A DNA stretch of 64,000 nt from an uncultured Sphingomonadaceae bacterium (GTDB lineage Bacteria > Pseudomonadota > Alphaproteobacteria > Sphingomonadales > Sphingomonadaceae). The stretch lies in contig CANLQE010000003.1 in assembly GCA_947493215.1 (NCBI GenBank), positions 124,001 to 188,000 of the forward strand. Reading direction: 5' to 3'. The position numbers and the translations under genes were made by a program. The first letter of the stretch is position 1; each line of letters begins with the position of its first letter. Of this stretch, positions 8,257 to 16,852 are shown in pieces. The notes under the pieces are model-generated. The model was given only the letters and a program-made list of their open reading frames with translations. It was not told the DNA's origin and did no database searches.

Positions 8257-11055
8257 TCAATCGCCATCCTCTTCGACTTCTTTTGCCAGCCTGACCCCGC
8301 GTTCATCACTGATCAGGGATTGGTCTTCATCAATCAGGTCTTCATAGTTCATTGCAATGGCTGGCGTTTCAGTCTTGGCTGCCGATGCTTTCAATTCTTG
8401 ATCGCCGAAGTGGACAATTTGTTTCCACGACCGCGTGACATTGTCACCGATCACCACGACTAGATCTTTTTCCTGACCCATCTCGAGGGCTTTTTGAATC
8501 GCTTCTTGCTCATCGGCAATCACAGAAATGGCCTCTTCGCTCACGCCCTGCGCCATCAGCCCTTCTTTCATCAGTTGCGGAATTTCGTCGTCACCTCGCC
8601 CACGCCGGTTGTCGTCGGCCTTGAGGATGTAATGATCATAGTGACCCGCTAGAATAGCGGTAGCATCGCGTACATCTTCATCGCGCCGGTCGCCGGGGCA
8701 GGACACCGCGATTATCTTGCGTTCATGGGCATCAAGCTTGTCGACAAGATTGGTCAGGCTTTCAAAAGCCGCCGGATTATGGGCATAGTCAAGAATGACC
8801 CGGAAGGGAAGCTCGTCATAGACGTTCATGCGGCCGGGCGCTTGCGAAAATGTGGTATTGAAAGTCTTCAGACCAAGACGAATTTGGTCAATATCCTGCC
8901 CAAAACTATAAGCTATCGCTGCGGCGAACATCGCGTTCTGGACATTATGAGTTGCCTTGCCTTCGATGGTAGCTGGAATCAGGTGCGTCCAGATCAGTGA
9001 AATGTGGGTGCAATTGTCATAGATGGTAATCATGTCGCCATTCATGGCTTTTTCCAGAACGGCCGCTTTCCCGCCAGCATCAATATGTTGCTTCACCAGT
9101 GCATGATCATGATTCATGGTCACGTAGAAAATATGCTTGGCATCGCTATGGTCGGCCATCAGCAAGCAATTTTTATCGTCAGCATTCAGTATCACAGTGT
9201 CCGTGGCGGCTTCGATAACAATCCTTTTGATCGCTGCCAGTTGTTCTAATGTCTCTACGCCGCCAAGTCCGAGATGGTCAGATGCCACGTTCAGACAAGC
9301 GGAAACATTGGTGCTGTCATATCCCAAACCGCTACGCACCAGCCCGCCTCGCGCGGTTTCCATGACCGCAAAATCTACAACAGGATCCCGCAGGACCATC
9401 TGCGCTGATTTTGGACCGGTGGTATCGCCTTTGACGGTTTGCTTGCCATCAACATAAATGCCGTCGCTGGTGGTCAAACCGACAGTATTTCCGCAGGTTT
9501 TCAAAATATGGGCCAGCATGCGCGACGTGGTTGTTTTGCCATTGGTACCGGTAATCGCCGCAATGGGAATACGGCTGGGGCGGCCAGGCGGGAAGAGCAT
9601 GTCGATCACTTTTCCCGCGACATCACGCGGTTCGCCTTCGCTCGGCGCAACATGCATGCGAAAGCCAGGAGCAGCGTTAACCTCGACAATTGCACCGCCT
9701 ATATCTTTATAGGACTGCGAGATATCATCCGTCAGAAAATCAACACCACCGACATCAAGCCCGACGGCCTGAACCGCCCGCACAGCCATTTCCCGATTAT
9801 CCGGATGAACGACATCGGTCAGGTCGATTGCGGTGCCTCCTGTTGAAAGGTTCGCAGTATCGCGCAGATAGAAAATCTCTCCAGCGGGCAAGACCGTTTC
9901 GGAGCTATGACCGGCATTGGCCATTAACCGGAGCGCTTGATCGTCCAATTCCAGCCTGGTAAGGACTTTTTCATGGCCCACACCGCGACGGGGGTCAGCG
10001 TTCACCACATCGATCAACTGTTCAATCGTCAGTTTGCCGTCTCCAACAACATGACCGGGAACTCGTTTTGCAACGGCAACCAGCTCATTGCCTACAACCA
10101 GCATCCGGTGATCAAATCCCGTAATGAAGCTCTCGACCAGCACGGCTTTGCTTGTCCCTTGTTCGCGCGCGAAACCAAAGGCCGTCCGCACCTCTTCCTC
10201 GGTTGAAAGGTTGATCGAAACCCCGCGGCCATGATTGGCGTTGAGCGGCTTGAGTACCACAGGATAGCCCATTTTTTGAGCGCCCCGGACGGCTTCGCGC
10301 TCGCTATAGACCATATATTGATGCGGTACCGGAAGGCCGAGATCATTGAGAAGATTGTGGGTGTCTTCCTTGTCGCAGCTGACTTCCACCGCGATATGGC
10401 GAGTTTCGCTGGTAATCGTGGCCTGAATGCGTTGCTGATGCTTGCCATGTCCAAATTGCACCAGGCTATATTTGTTGAGCCGGAGCCAGGGTACATCCCG
10501 CTCCTCTGCTGCGGCGACTAAGGACGCGGTGCTGGGACCAAAAGCATGACGTTGGGCACGCCGGATAAAGCCGTGTAGCTCATCATCCCAATCCCAATCT
10601 TCATCCAATGCATAGCCGGTTTGTTCTTGCACCTCTGCCGGCAGTAAATGCATCAGCAGCTTGATCGCAAGCTCGCAGGCCGCAAGCCCGACATCGCGGT
10701 GAATATAGGCATAGACCATATTATATTGGCCAAGCTCACCCGTGGATCGGGTCCGACCAAAGCTGACTTCATTGCCCGCAACGCATTGCAATTCTAGTGC
10801 AACATGTTCGGTAATATGGGCCATCCATGTGCCATCGTCTTCGCGCAGGCGCCGGACGAAGCCCCCAGGCTTCCGATAAGAGCAGCCATGCTCATCCAGA
10901 CCGGGCAGAGCAGCTATCAGGCCATCAATAAACGCAGGACCAAGCTTGGCTGACGGCCAATTCTCCAACACACCGATATCCAGCACATGGCGGATAACCC
11001 GAAATTTCGCATATTGATTAGGGCCAAGATACAGGTTTGTGTTGAGTATTCTCAT
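8257..11055 (-). CDS. cphA: Cyanophycin synthetase
   Basis: A 932-residue enzyme making the storage polymer multi-L-arginyl-poly-aspartate from Asp, Arg and ATP in the cytoplasm. Three domains are visible: an N-terminal domain (1-200, RILNTNLYLGPNQYAKF), an ATP-grasp domain (about 220-480, VVLKPLNANHGRGVSINL and GGAIVEVNAAPGFRMH), and a Mur ligase with P-loop GTNGKTT at 503-509 followed by ARGGLVRSGLG, ASDHLG and LDYAHNPAAFE. The length is slightly above the usual 870-900 because of an acidic C-terminal tail. A ribosome site AAGGGG precedes the ATG. cphB lies 29 bases upstream and the Mur-ligase paralogue 11 bases downstream, so this is one operon. Confidence 0.96.
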   Translation of the reverse strand: MRILNTNLYLGPNQYAKFRVIRHVLDIGVLENWPSAKLGPAFIDGLIAALPGLDEHGCSYRKPGGFVRRLREDDGTWMAHITEHVALELQCVAGNEVSFGRTRSTGELGQYNMVYAYIHRDVGLAACELAIKLLMHLLPAEVQEQTGYALDEDWDWDDELHGFIRRAQRHAFGPSTASLVAAAEERDVPWLRLNKYSLVQFGHGKHQQRIQATITSETRHIAVEVSCDKEDTHNLLNDLGLPVPHQYMVYSEREAVRGAQKMGYPVVLKPLNANHGRGVSINLSTEEEVRTAFGFAREQGTSKAVLVESFITGFDHRMLVVGNELVAVAKRVPGHVVGDGKLTIEQLIDVVNADPRRGVGHEKVLTRLELDDQALRLMANAGHSSETVLPAGEIFYLRDTANLSTGGTAIDLTDVVHPDNREMAVRAVQAVGLDVGGVDFLTDDISQSYKDIGGAIVEVNAAPGFRMHVAPSEGEPRDVAGKVIDMLFPPGRPSRIPIAAITGTNGKTTTSRMLAHILKTCGNTVGLTTSDGIYVDGKQTVKGDTTGPKSAQMVLRDPVVDFAVMETARGGLVRSGLGYDSTNVSACLNVASDHLGLGGVETLEQLAAIKRIVIEAATDTVILNADDKNCLLMADHSDAKHIFYVTMNHDHALVKQHIDAGGKAAVLEKAMNGDMITIYDNCTHISLIWTHLIPATIEGKATHNVQNAMFAAAIAYSFGQDIDQIRLGLKTFNTTFSQAPGRMNVYDELPFRVILDYAHNPAAFESLTNLVDKLDAHERKIIAVSCPGDRRDEDVRDATAILAGHYDHYILKADDNRRGRGDDEIPQLMKEGLMAQGVSEEAISVIADEQEAIQKALEMGQEKDLVVVIGDNVTRSWKQIVHFGDQELKASAAKTETPAIAMNYEDLIDEDQSLISDERGVRLAKEVEEDGD

Positions 11056-11084
11056 TGGCGGCCCCTTTTATGATTCTTGCGAAA

Positions 11085-11936
11085 CTAGAGGTTACAGAGA
11101 TTATTGTCCTCTACAAGAGGCGGAAAGGCCTCCCGCGAATTCAGGTCATAGCTGCAGCCTTCGTGCAATATGTCCAATTTGAGCCCCAGCATACCGATAC
11201 CTTCGCTGCGACTGGCCGAATGGGCCGACGAATAAGACATTTCCTTGCCGTCTGCGATGGTAACGGTGCCTGATCCGACAATCTCGATCATGTTGTCCGG
11301 ACCGATAAATGCAGCCGTGTCCTCATCAATGCCCATGCCGAGCAAAAAAGGATTGAGCGCAATGGCCGATAATAGCCGTCCGAGCCGATTGCGTTCGGAG
11401 AAATGCTGATCGATAACCGCAGCATTGGTTAGGCCCAAACCGGGCGCCAACACGGCTCCCCCTTCAGTTGGACCCTGATCTGCATCTCCGCCAGCCATCA
11501 TATGTTCCGACATAATAGATGCACCGGCAGATGTTCCCGCTATCGGAACGCCTCTTGCATTAATCTTGCGGATGACTTGGGCAACATCGGTGCCGCCCAA
11601 AATAGTGCTGAGCCGCAGTTGATTGCCACCAGTGATAAATATTCCGGTCGCTTCTTCGCATCGTTCGGCAAATTCCGGGTTGTTACAGTCTTCCCGTCCT
11701 GAAATCGGTATCGAACTGACCTGTCCAGCATCCAGTTCCGTAAAAATCGCTTCGTAACGCGATCCTGTATCTTCCAGCCGCGAAGCGGTCGGAAGCACAA
11801 TGATATTGGCGCTCTCGCCTCCTGAGAGGTTCACAAAACGTTTGAGAATGGTTGGATTGGCTTCCTTGTCTTCGCCGCCGCCAATGGGGATAAGATATCC
11901 CCTTTGACCTCCTTCACCTACTGCCGCAGGGCACAT
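11085..11936 (-). CDS. cphB: Cyanophycinase
   Basis: A 283-residue serine exopeptidase of family S51 that shortens cyanophycin into beta-Asp-Arg dipeptides. The motif ITGGNQ (101-106) and the nucleophile elbow GTSAGAS (134-140, Ser136) are both present, with DQHFSERNRLGRL in the region of the catalytic His. There is no signal peptide, so it acts on intracellular granules rather than external polymer. A ribosome site AGGAAG precedes the ATG. It is first gene of the operon cphB-cphA-Mur paralogue. A 25-base sequence shared with the nasT upstream region lies 148-172 bases before the start. Confidence 0.95.
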   Translation of the reverse strand: MCPAAVGEGGQRGYLIPIGGGEDKEANPTILKRFVNLSGGESANIIVLPTASRLEDTGSRYEAIFTELDAGQVSSIPISGREDCNNPEFAERCEEATGIFITGGNQLRLSTILGGTDVAQVIRKINARGVPIAGTSAGASIMSEHMMAGGDADQGPTEGGAVLAPGLGLTNAAVIDQHFSERNRLGRLLSAIALNPFLLGMGIDEDTAAFIGPDNMIEIVGSGTVTIADGKEMSYSSAHSASRSEGIGMLGLKLDILHEGCSYDLNSREAFPPLVEDNNLCNL

Positions 11937-12083
11937 TAGAACTTCCTAGCCTCAATAAATCTGGCGGATGCACAAAACGATCCCCCAATCGCCGCTCACA
12001 AAGCGTCTGATTCTGATGAAGTCAATAAAAAAGGATATTTGCGGCAGCTATGGAGGACTATGGCAACCACAGCTAAAATTGTT

Positions 12084-12108
12084 CCCCGTCAGCGATCGAT
12101 AGACAGAT
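12084..12108 (+). repeat. 25-bp exact repeat, copy upstream of cphB
   Basis: The exact inverted partner of 4589-4613. It lies in the 216-base gap between the MarR gene and cphB, upstream of the cyanophycin operon. No other copy was noticed in the window. Confidence 0.75.
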
Positions 12109-12152
12109 TGCAGTTAATTGGTATGTGAATGCTTAGGTATGACCGATATCAT

Positions 12153-12584
12153 TCAGCTCTTTGACGGCACCGCAATAGATTTCATGATTTTCGTGCCAAG
12201 AGCAATTTCCTCAACACTAAATTCCGCTAGCGAAGACGCAATAATTTCCGAGAAAATCGGGTGCAGGAGCCTGTGGAGGTTATTCCCTTGATTTGTAAGC
12301 CGTACGATATTTGTCCGGCGATCTATTGCTTCGCGCTCGACATAACCATCTTCTTCTAGTGACCGTACTAGCCGCGTTATCGCGGGGGCATCGCGTCCCG
12401 TACGCTCTGCTATTAGACTTTGTTGGCTATCTTCATACTGCCACAGATCAGCTAAAACCGACCATTGCTCAGCGGTAATAGAATATCCTGCGCGTTTGAA
12501 TTCCCTTGTAATTCTCAGCCGCATTCCATGGTGCGCCTGATGCAACCAAAAGAGAATAGCACTTGATTTTTCTGGCTCAGTCAT
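12153..12584 (-). CDS. MarR-family transcriptional regulator
   Basis: A 143-residue winged-helix regulator. The recognition core is visible as LIAERTGRDAPAITRLVRSL (about residues 56-75), followed by the wing with DRRTNIVRLT near 87-96. The gene is transcribed divergently from an acyl-CoA dehydrogenase and thioesterase pair, so it most likely represses that operon and itself in response to an acyl-CoA or free acid. A perfect palindrome AACAAC-A-GTTGTT (12599-12611) lies immediately in front of the gene and is the obvious operator candidate. Ligand unknown. Confidence 0.88.
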   Translation of the reverse strand: MTEPEKSSAILFWLHQAHHGMRLRITREFKRAGYSITAEQWSVLADLWQYEDSQQSLIAERTGRDAPAITRLVRSLEEDGYVEREAIDRRTNIVRLTNQGNNLHRLLHPIFSEIIASSLAEFSVEEIALGTKIMKSIAVPSKS

Positions 12585-12598
12585 ATTTATGTTGTCTA

Positions 12599-12611
12599 AA
12601 CAACAGTTGTT
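12599..12611. promoter_or_regulatory. Candidate MarR operator palindrome
   Basis: Perfect 6+1+6 inverted repeat AACAAC-A-GTTGTT in the 81-base gap between the divergent MarR and acyl-CoA dehydrogenase genes. The size and placement suit a MarR dimer controlling both promoters. Confidence 0.6.
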
Positions 12612-12665
12612 GTATTAATAGTTTCATATAAGCGGAACCTAAATCGAAAAGCGGAGTATTGCACG

Positions 12666-13796
12666 ATGAATTTTGAACCTACTGCTGCCCAGGCTTTAGT
12701 CCTTGAGCAAGTTGATAATATCTGCCTGCAACATTGCACCGCAGAGCAGGAACGTCAAAGAGAAGTGTCCCCTACGTTCCCGAAAATGTTGCTGGAAGCA
12801 TTAGGCCGAGCAGGATTACTAACACTTTGGGTAAATCCTACGGAGAAAGCAGGCTTTATGAACGCGTGTCTGGTTCAGGAAAAACTCGCAAGCTTTAGCG
12901 CGACCGCTGCTAGCCTATTATTTGTGAACAATGCTGCAACTTCCATTATGAAAAAAGGCGGTCTTCATGCTGATTGCCAGAATATCTTCAACGAAGCGGC
13001 ATCGGGTCAATCCAGTTTTTCGTTCGCCATGACAGAAGCAAATGCAGGATCTGACGTTTCTGGCCTGACTACATCCGCCGTTTCGAACGAAAATGATTAC
13101 ATCATTAACGGGGTGAAATCTTATGCTACAGGATCATGGGATGCTGACTATATTCTTGTTGTTGCGCGAACGAAAGAAGAGGGTCCGGCAAAGTCAGGTT
13201 CCAGCATCATTCTGGTGCCGGGTGATGCAAAGGGGCTTTCAAAGCGCAAACTGCCAAAACCTGCCGGCAACGCTCATGCCACTTGCGAACTGACGTTTGA
13301 AAATGTGACCGTCCCGAAGACGCATCTTATTGGAGAAGAAAATGCTGGCTGGCGCCTCTTGTATTTTGGAGGATTAGTTGAACGCCTTCTGGTGGCGGCT
13401 GTATCTGTTGGTCTTACACAAAGAGCCCTGACTGAGATCACGCAATATTTAAATCAAAGAGAGCAATTTGGTCAGCCAATTAGCCGGTTCCAAGCGATTC
13501 AGCACTGTCTGGCTGACTTTGCAACTGAACTTGAAGCTATGCGCTGGCTGACGCGCCATGCTGCATGGCGGGCAGATGAAGACCAGAATTCATCACTCTA
13601 TATTAATATGGCAAAGCTTCATTGTTCGGAAACTGGTCAGCGACTGATTACGGAGGCCATGCGGTTATCAGGTGGCCGTGGATATTTTTTGGACGACAAG
13701 TTTAATCAACTCTGGCGAGAAGCCAGTTTACCACTTTTTGCAGGAGGAACCAGCGAAGTGCAGCGAAACGGCATCGCTCGCGGGCTAGGTTTATAG
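12666..13796 (+). CDS. Acyl-CoA dehydrogenase family protein
   Basis: A 376-residue flavoprotein of the acyl-CoA dehydrogenase family, the usual length. Visible landmarks are FAMTEANAGSDVSG (about 119-132; FAD and substrate contact), GVKSYATGSWDADYI, REQFGQPISRFQAIQH (about 261-276) and the C-terminal LFAGGTSEVQRNGIARGLGL. At the place where short- and medium-chain enzymes have the catalytic Glu (YEGTS), this protein has Gly (AGGTS). The base must be elsewhere, or the enzyme may act on an unusual substrate, as in other GGTSE-type relatives. It is first in a two-gene operon with an FlK-like thioesterase, divergent from MarR. The substrate is unknown. Confidence 0.88.
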   Translation: MNFEPTAAQALVLEQVDNICLQHCTAEQERQREVSPTFPKMLLEALGRAGLLTLWVNPTEKAGFMNACLVQEKLASFSATAASLLFVNNAATSIMKKGGLHADCQNIFNEAASGQSSFSFAMTEANAGSDVSGLTTSAVSNENDYIINGVKSYATGSWDADYILVVARTKEEGPAKSGSSIILVPGDAKGLSKRKLPKPAGNAHATCELTFENVTVPKTHLIGEENAGWRLLYFGGLVERLLVAAVSVGLTQRALTEITQYLNQREQFGQPISRFQAIQHCLADFATELEAMRWLTRHAAWRADEDQNSSLYINMAKLHCSETGQRLITEAMRLSGGRGYFLDDKFNQLWREASLPLFAGGTSEVQRNGIARGLGL

Positions 13797-13805
13797 GTGG
13801 GTTTT

Positions 13806-14237
13806 ATGAAAACGGGTTTGACCAAAGGTGACAGCTATAGATTTAGTTATCGGATCCCTGATAATAAAACCGTTCCTCATATCTATCCAGAAGCGGAGGA
13901 ATTTTCCGATTTTCCTGAGATATTTGCAACAGGGTTTCTGGTCGCTTTGATGGAGTGGACCTGCGTACAGGCACTTGAGCCCTATCTTGAAGATCATGAA
14001 GGCAGCCTAGGTATTCATATTGATATGTCACATGAGGCAGCCACACCGCCCGGTTTCGACGTAGAAGTTAACGTTACTTTGTTGGAATTAGCCGGACGCA
14101 TTTTGCGATGGCAGGTCACAGCTCATGATGGAGTCGATATAATCGGGAAAGGAACGCATAAACGTGCAATCATCGACCGCCGCCGATTTAACGAGCGGAC
14201 TGCTGCGAAAGCCGATGCTGCACTGCAGGCTCCCTAA
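13806..14237 (+). CDS. FlK-like hotdog thioesterase
   Basis: A 143-residue hotdog-fold thioesterase resembling the fluoroacetyl-CoA thioesterase group. The motif FPEIFATGFLVALMEWTCVQAL is followed by GIHIDMSHEAATPPG and AHDGVDIIGKGTHKRAIID, which together are typical of this family. I place the start at the ATG 13806, preceded by AGGTGG, rather than the GTG at 13797. It begins nine bases after the acyl-CoA dehydrogenase stop. It would release the free acid or protect against a toxic acyl-CoA made by the neighbour. Fluoroacetate itself is not implied. Confidence 0.8.
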   Translation: MKTGLTKGDSYRFSYRIPDNKTVPHIYPEAEEFSDFPEIFATGFLVALMEWTCVQALEPYLEDHEGSLGIHIDMSHEAATPPGFDVEVNVTLLELAGRILRWQVTAHDGVDIIGKGTHKRAIIDRRRFNERTAAKADAALQAP

Positions 14238-14396
14238 AGTCTGCCTTCAAGGGGTCGCGTACGCCGACAGATGGAGGATAATGAGAGCTTCGGATGCGGC
14301 CGACATCGTAAATGGCACCAAATAAATCATCCCGCTTTAAAATAAATGCGTATAATGATTTTAATCGAGCGGTCTGCAAGACTAGGATGCTGATGT

Positions 14397-14576
14397 ATGA
14401 ATTCAGTTTACGACAAATGGCTCAATAGAGATCCAGAGAATCTAGTACGTCAACTTGAGACGGTTTTATCAGAATTAGATAGATTAGATTTAAAGTTGTC
14501 GGCGATCCATATTGCCGGAGCGATCGAGTTTTTGAAAGTTCAAGAGCATTCATCTCAGAATGAAAATAGCGAATGA
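14397..14576 (+). CDS. Small hypothetical protein (59 aa)
   Basis: A 59-residue, acidic, helical-looking product: MNSVYDKWLNRDPENLVRQL, then a leucine-rich stretch LSELDRLDLKLSAIHIAGAIEFL. An ATG is preceded by AGGA at suitable spacing. The leucine spacing suggests a short coiled coil. No family recognised. It lies between the thioesterase gene and the convergent AraC gene. A chance frame cannot be excluded, but composition favours a real gene. Confidence 0.5.
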   Translation: MNSVYDKWLNRDPENLVRQLETVLSELDRLDLKLSAIHIAGAIEFLKVQEHSSQNENSE

Positions 14577-14610
14577 AGCGCTGCCCCTAGATTTGTATTA
14601 CTGCGGAATA

Positions 14611-15663
14611 TTATAGCGAGTGTTTACATTCCTGCATGAAAGCGCGAGGTCCACGACCAGTCCACCTCTTAAACGCTCGGAAAAATGGGCTGGGCTCAGC
14701 ATATCCCAGTAAAAAAGCAACTTCGGCGGCAGAAACCTTACCTGCTCTTAAGTACCGCAAGGCAAGTTGCTTGCGCAAGCCATCATGTAGCTCCCTAAAG
14801 GTTGTTTTTTCCGACTTAAGCTTGCGATAAATGGACTGCCGGGATGTCTTTAATTGATTTGCTACCCAATCAATTGAGACTTCGCCGGTATGAAGCGAAG
14901 CGAGAATCATCGTCTGAAGTTCAGCGGCAAATGAATCACAGTTATTCATCTGCTCAAGCAATTGATCTGCATGATGCGTCAGAATTCCAAAAGCATAAGA
15001 CGGCTGTAAGTTTAATGCTTGATCCGCAACCCATTTTGGCAAACGTATCGCGTTAACCGGAGCGTTGAAGTGGACAGGACAATTCCAAACTTCGTCATAG
15101 GCGTTGCGATGCTCTGGCTCGTCGTGAGTAACCTGGACTTCGATAACGTGAGGCTCAGGCAGAAATCTGCGCGGCCCGGTGATCAGATAGGTGAACGTAA
15201 TCTCTGTGAGTTCTGGAAAAGGATTTGGTAGAGCCCGTCGCTCGACAATCCAATCTGCCACTTCGGTTCGTTCAAAAGACAGCGGGTGCTTACCTGCAAC
15301 CGGAGTATCGAATGCTAGACGGCTATAGCGATTTAACTGCACAAGTGCATCCAGCATGGTGCGCGATGAATTCGCGATTAGGCCGGCGATTGACACTTCG
15401 GAAAAGTCCGCATTACTTGCGAACAAGATTGGCAAAGAAGCCGTTCTTGTGAGCGCTTTGGAAATACGAACGACACTTTCAAAAAGCTCTAATGGCAATC
15501 GGTCGTCATCTATTTCAAGATCTTTTTCGATAAGGCCGGCCAACTCCAAAAGTGCTCGATGATTTGCACCGTTTATGACAGCAAAGTCGATGAACGAGCG
15601 GACCACCGCTACCGACACAGTTCCAACAGCGAAGGCTTGTTCGTTTGCGTTACGAACAGTCAT
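14611..15663 (-). CDS. AraC-family transcriptional regulator (arabinose-binding-like N-terminal domain)
   Basis: A one-component regulator of about 350 residues. The N-terminal part matches the AraC-type sensor domain found in OruR and ArgR-like proteins (AVVRSFIDFAVINGANHRALLELAGL; DDRLPLELFESVVRISKAL). The C-terminal 100 residues carry two helix-turn-helices, seen in VSIDWVANQLKTSRQSIYRKL and AEVAFLLGYAEPSPFFRAFKRW. I prefer the ATG at 15663; upstream ATGs at 15684 and 15690 would add nine residues. Divergent from a DUF2306 membrane protein gene, which is its likely target. Inducer unknown. Confidence 0.87.
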   Translation of the reverse strand: MTVRNANEQAFAVGTVSVAVVRSFIDFAVINGANHRALLELAGLIEKDLEIDDDRLPLELFESVVRISKALTRTASLPILFASNADFSEVSIAGLIANSSRTMLDALVQLNRYSRLAFDTPVAGKHPLSFERTEVADWIVERRALPNPFPELTEITFTYLITGPRRFLPEPHVIEVQVTHDEPEHRNAYDEVWNCPVHFNAPVNAIRLPKWVADQALNLQPSYAFGILTHHADQLLEQMNNCDSFAAELQTMILASLHTGEVSIDWVANQLKTSRQSIYRKLKSEKTTFRELHDGLRKQLALRYLRAGKVSAAEVAFLLGYAEPSPFFRAFKRWTGRGPRAFMQECKHSL

Positions 15664-15751
15664 GTTTGGGGAACGAAGGGTCATAGACACAAATCAATAA
15701 TCAGAAATATGGATGAACTTGAAATTCAATTATCTCCTAGGAAAAATTCAG

Positions 15752-16591
15752 ATGAGCAATTCAAACGCATCCTATGTTCTGAAGCAAAAAACAAAATCAA
15801 ATATCGTTGATATCGCGGCTGGCATATGGCTCTTCACCGCTATTTTGGGTCAAGTGGCATTCTTTGGATATATCGCCGCATTTTACGGCTTGCCAGCAAT
15901 AAATGGCGAAATTGAAGCCTGGAACAGCAATACACTCTTGAACCAACCACCGGTAGTGAAGGGCCATTTCTTAGACACGGCAGCGTTCGGGACCCACGCA
16001 ATTGGAGCCGGTATTGTGGCTTTAATGGGTGGCCTCCAGCTTGTTCCTTTCATTAGAAATCGTTTTAGAACATTTCACCGGTGGAACGGACGATTATTTG
16101 TAATGACTGTCGTGGCGCTATGCTTATCGGGTTACTATATTGTTTGGGTACGCGGTCCGGTGCCCACCAGTTTCAGCGAATTGGGAACTAGCCTAAACGG
16201 AGCCTTGATATTGGGGTTTGCGTGGCTAGCAGTCACGGCGGCAATAGGTCGGCGGTTCGTGGAACATGAGCGTTGGGCAATTCGGCTATATTTAGTGTCC
16301 AATGCGCAGTGGTTTCTTAGGATTGGTGGTTTTGGTTACTTTTTCATTGCGCAGAATCTCGGTGCTGAAGTAGCTTTCGATGGCTGGTTTTTCAAATTCT
16401 GGATTTGGGGTTGCTTCCTCGTACCTTTGGCAATTTCAGAGGTTTACTTTCGGACGCGACGATCTGATCGAGTTTCTGTACGCAAAGCTAGTGCGACTTT
16501 TATTATCGGCTGCGCCCTTCTGACGATCGTCGGAAGCCTTGTTTTTTCGATATTCTCAATACAGCTTATACAAGGTATTGTTCCGGCCTAA
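15752..16591 (+). CDS. DUF2306 family membrane protein
   Basis: A 279-residue integral membrane protein. About seven hydrophobic segments are visible, with the family-typical FHRWNGRLFVMTVVALCLSGYYIVW and RRFVEHERWAIRLYLVSNAQW. The conserved His/Arg pairs (FHRW, HERWAIR) recur across DUF2306 and suggest cofactor or proton handling, but the function is not known. Start at ATG 15752, downstream of AGGA; an earlier ATG at 15713 would add 13 polar residues. Divergent from the AraC regulator. A shorter relative lies at 20946-21629. Confidence 0.75.
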   Translation: MSNSNASYVLKQKTKSNIVDIAAGIWLFTAILGQVAFFGYIAAFYGLPAINGEIEAWNSNTLLNQPPVVKGHFLDTAAFGTHAIGAGIVALMGGLQLVPFIRNRFRTFHRWNGRLFVMTVVALCLSGYYIVWVRGPVPTSFSELGTSLNGALILGFAWLAVTAAIGRRFVEHERWAIRLYLVSNAQWFLRIGGFGYFFIAQNLGAEVAFDGWFFKFWIWGCFLVPLAISEVYFRTRRSDRVSVRKASATFIIGCALLTIVGSLVFSIFSIQLIQGIVPA

Positions 16592-16852
16592 TAAAGTCCC
16601 TCTTTCCAGCAATACACCGTTCAGCTCAGATAAGGAGAACAAACCTAACTCGCTGCCTTGGGCTTGGAGGTGTACTGAAACCGGCTTTGCAATTCGAATT
16701 TTCAGAAACGTTCTTTATAATGCCTTAGCTCCATTTCCTATGTCCAAGCGCTGCGATCTGGAACAAATTATTTATTCCAACCGTGGTCCGTTCCCAGTCA
16801 TCTAACACTTTAATCTGCATGAATTCCGCAAACCGGTCTCGATCAGGTTCCA

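Noticed and set aside
8246-8260. TTG start at 8260 for the CphA-like Mur ligase, overlapping the cphA stop
   Set aside because: The ATG at 8245 has a better ribosome site (AAAGGGA at about seven bases) and the extra residues are not conserved in pattern.
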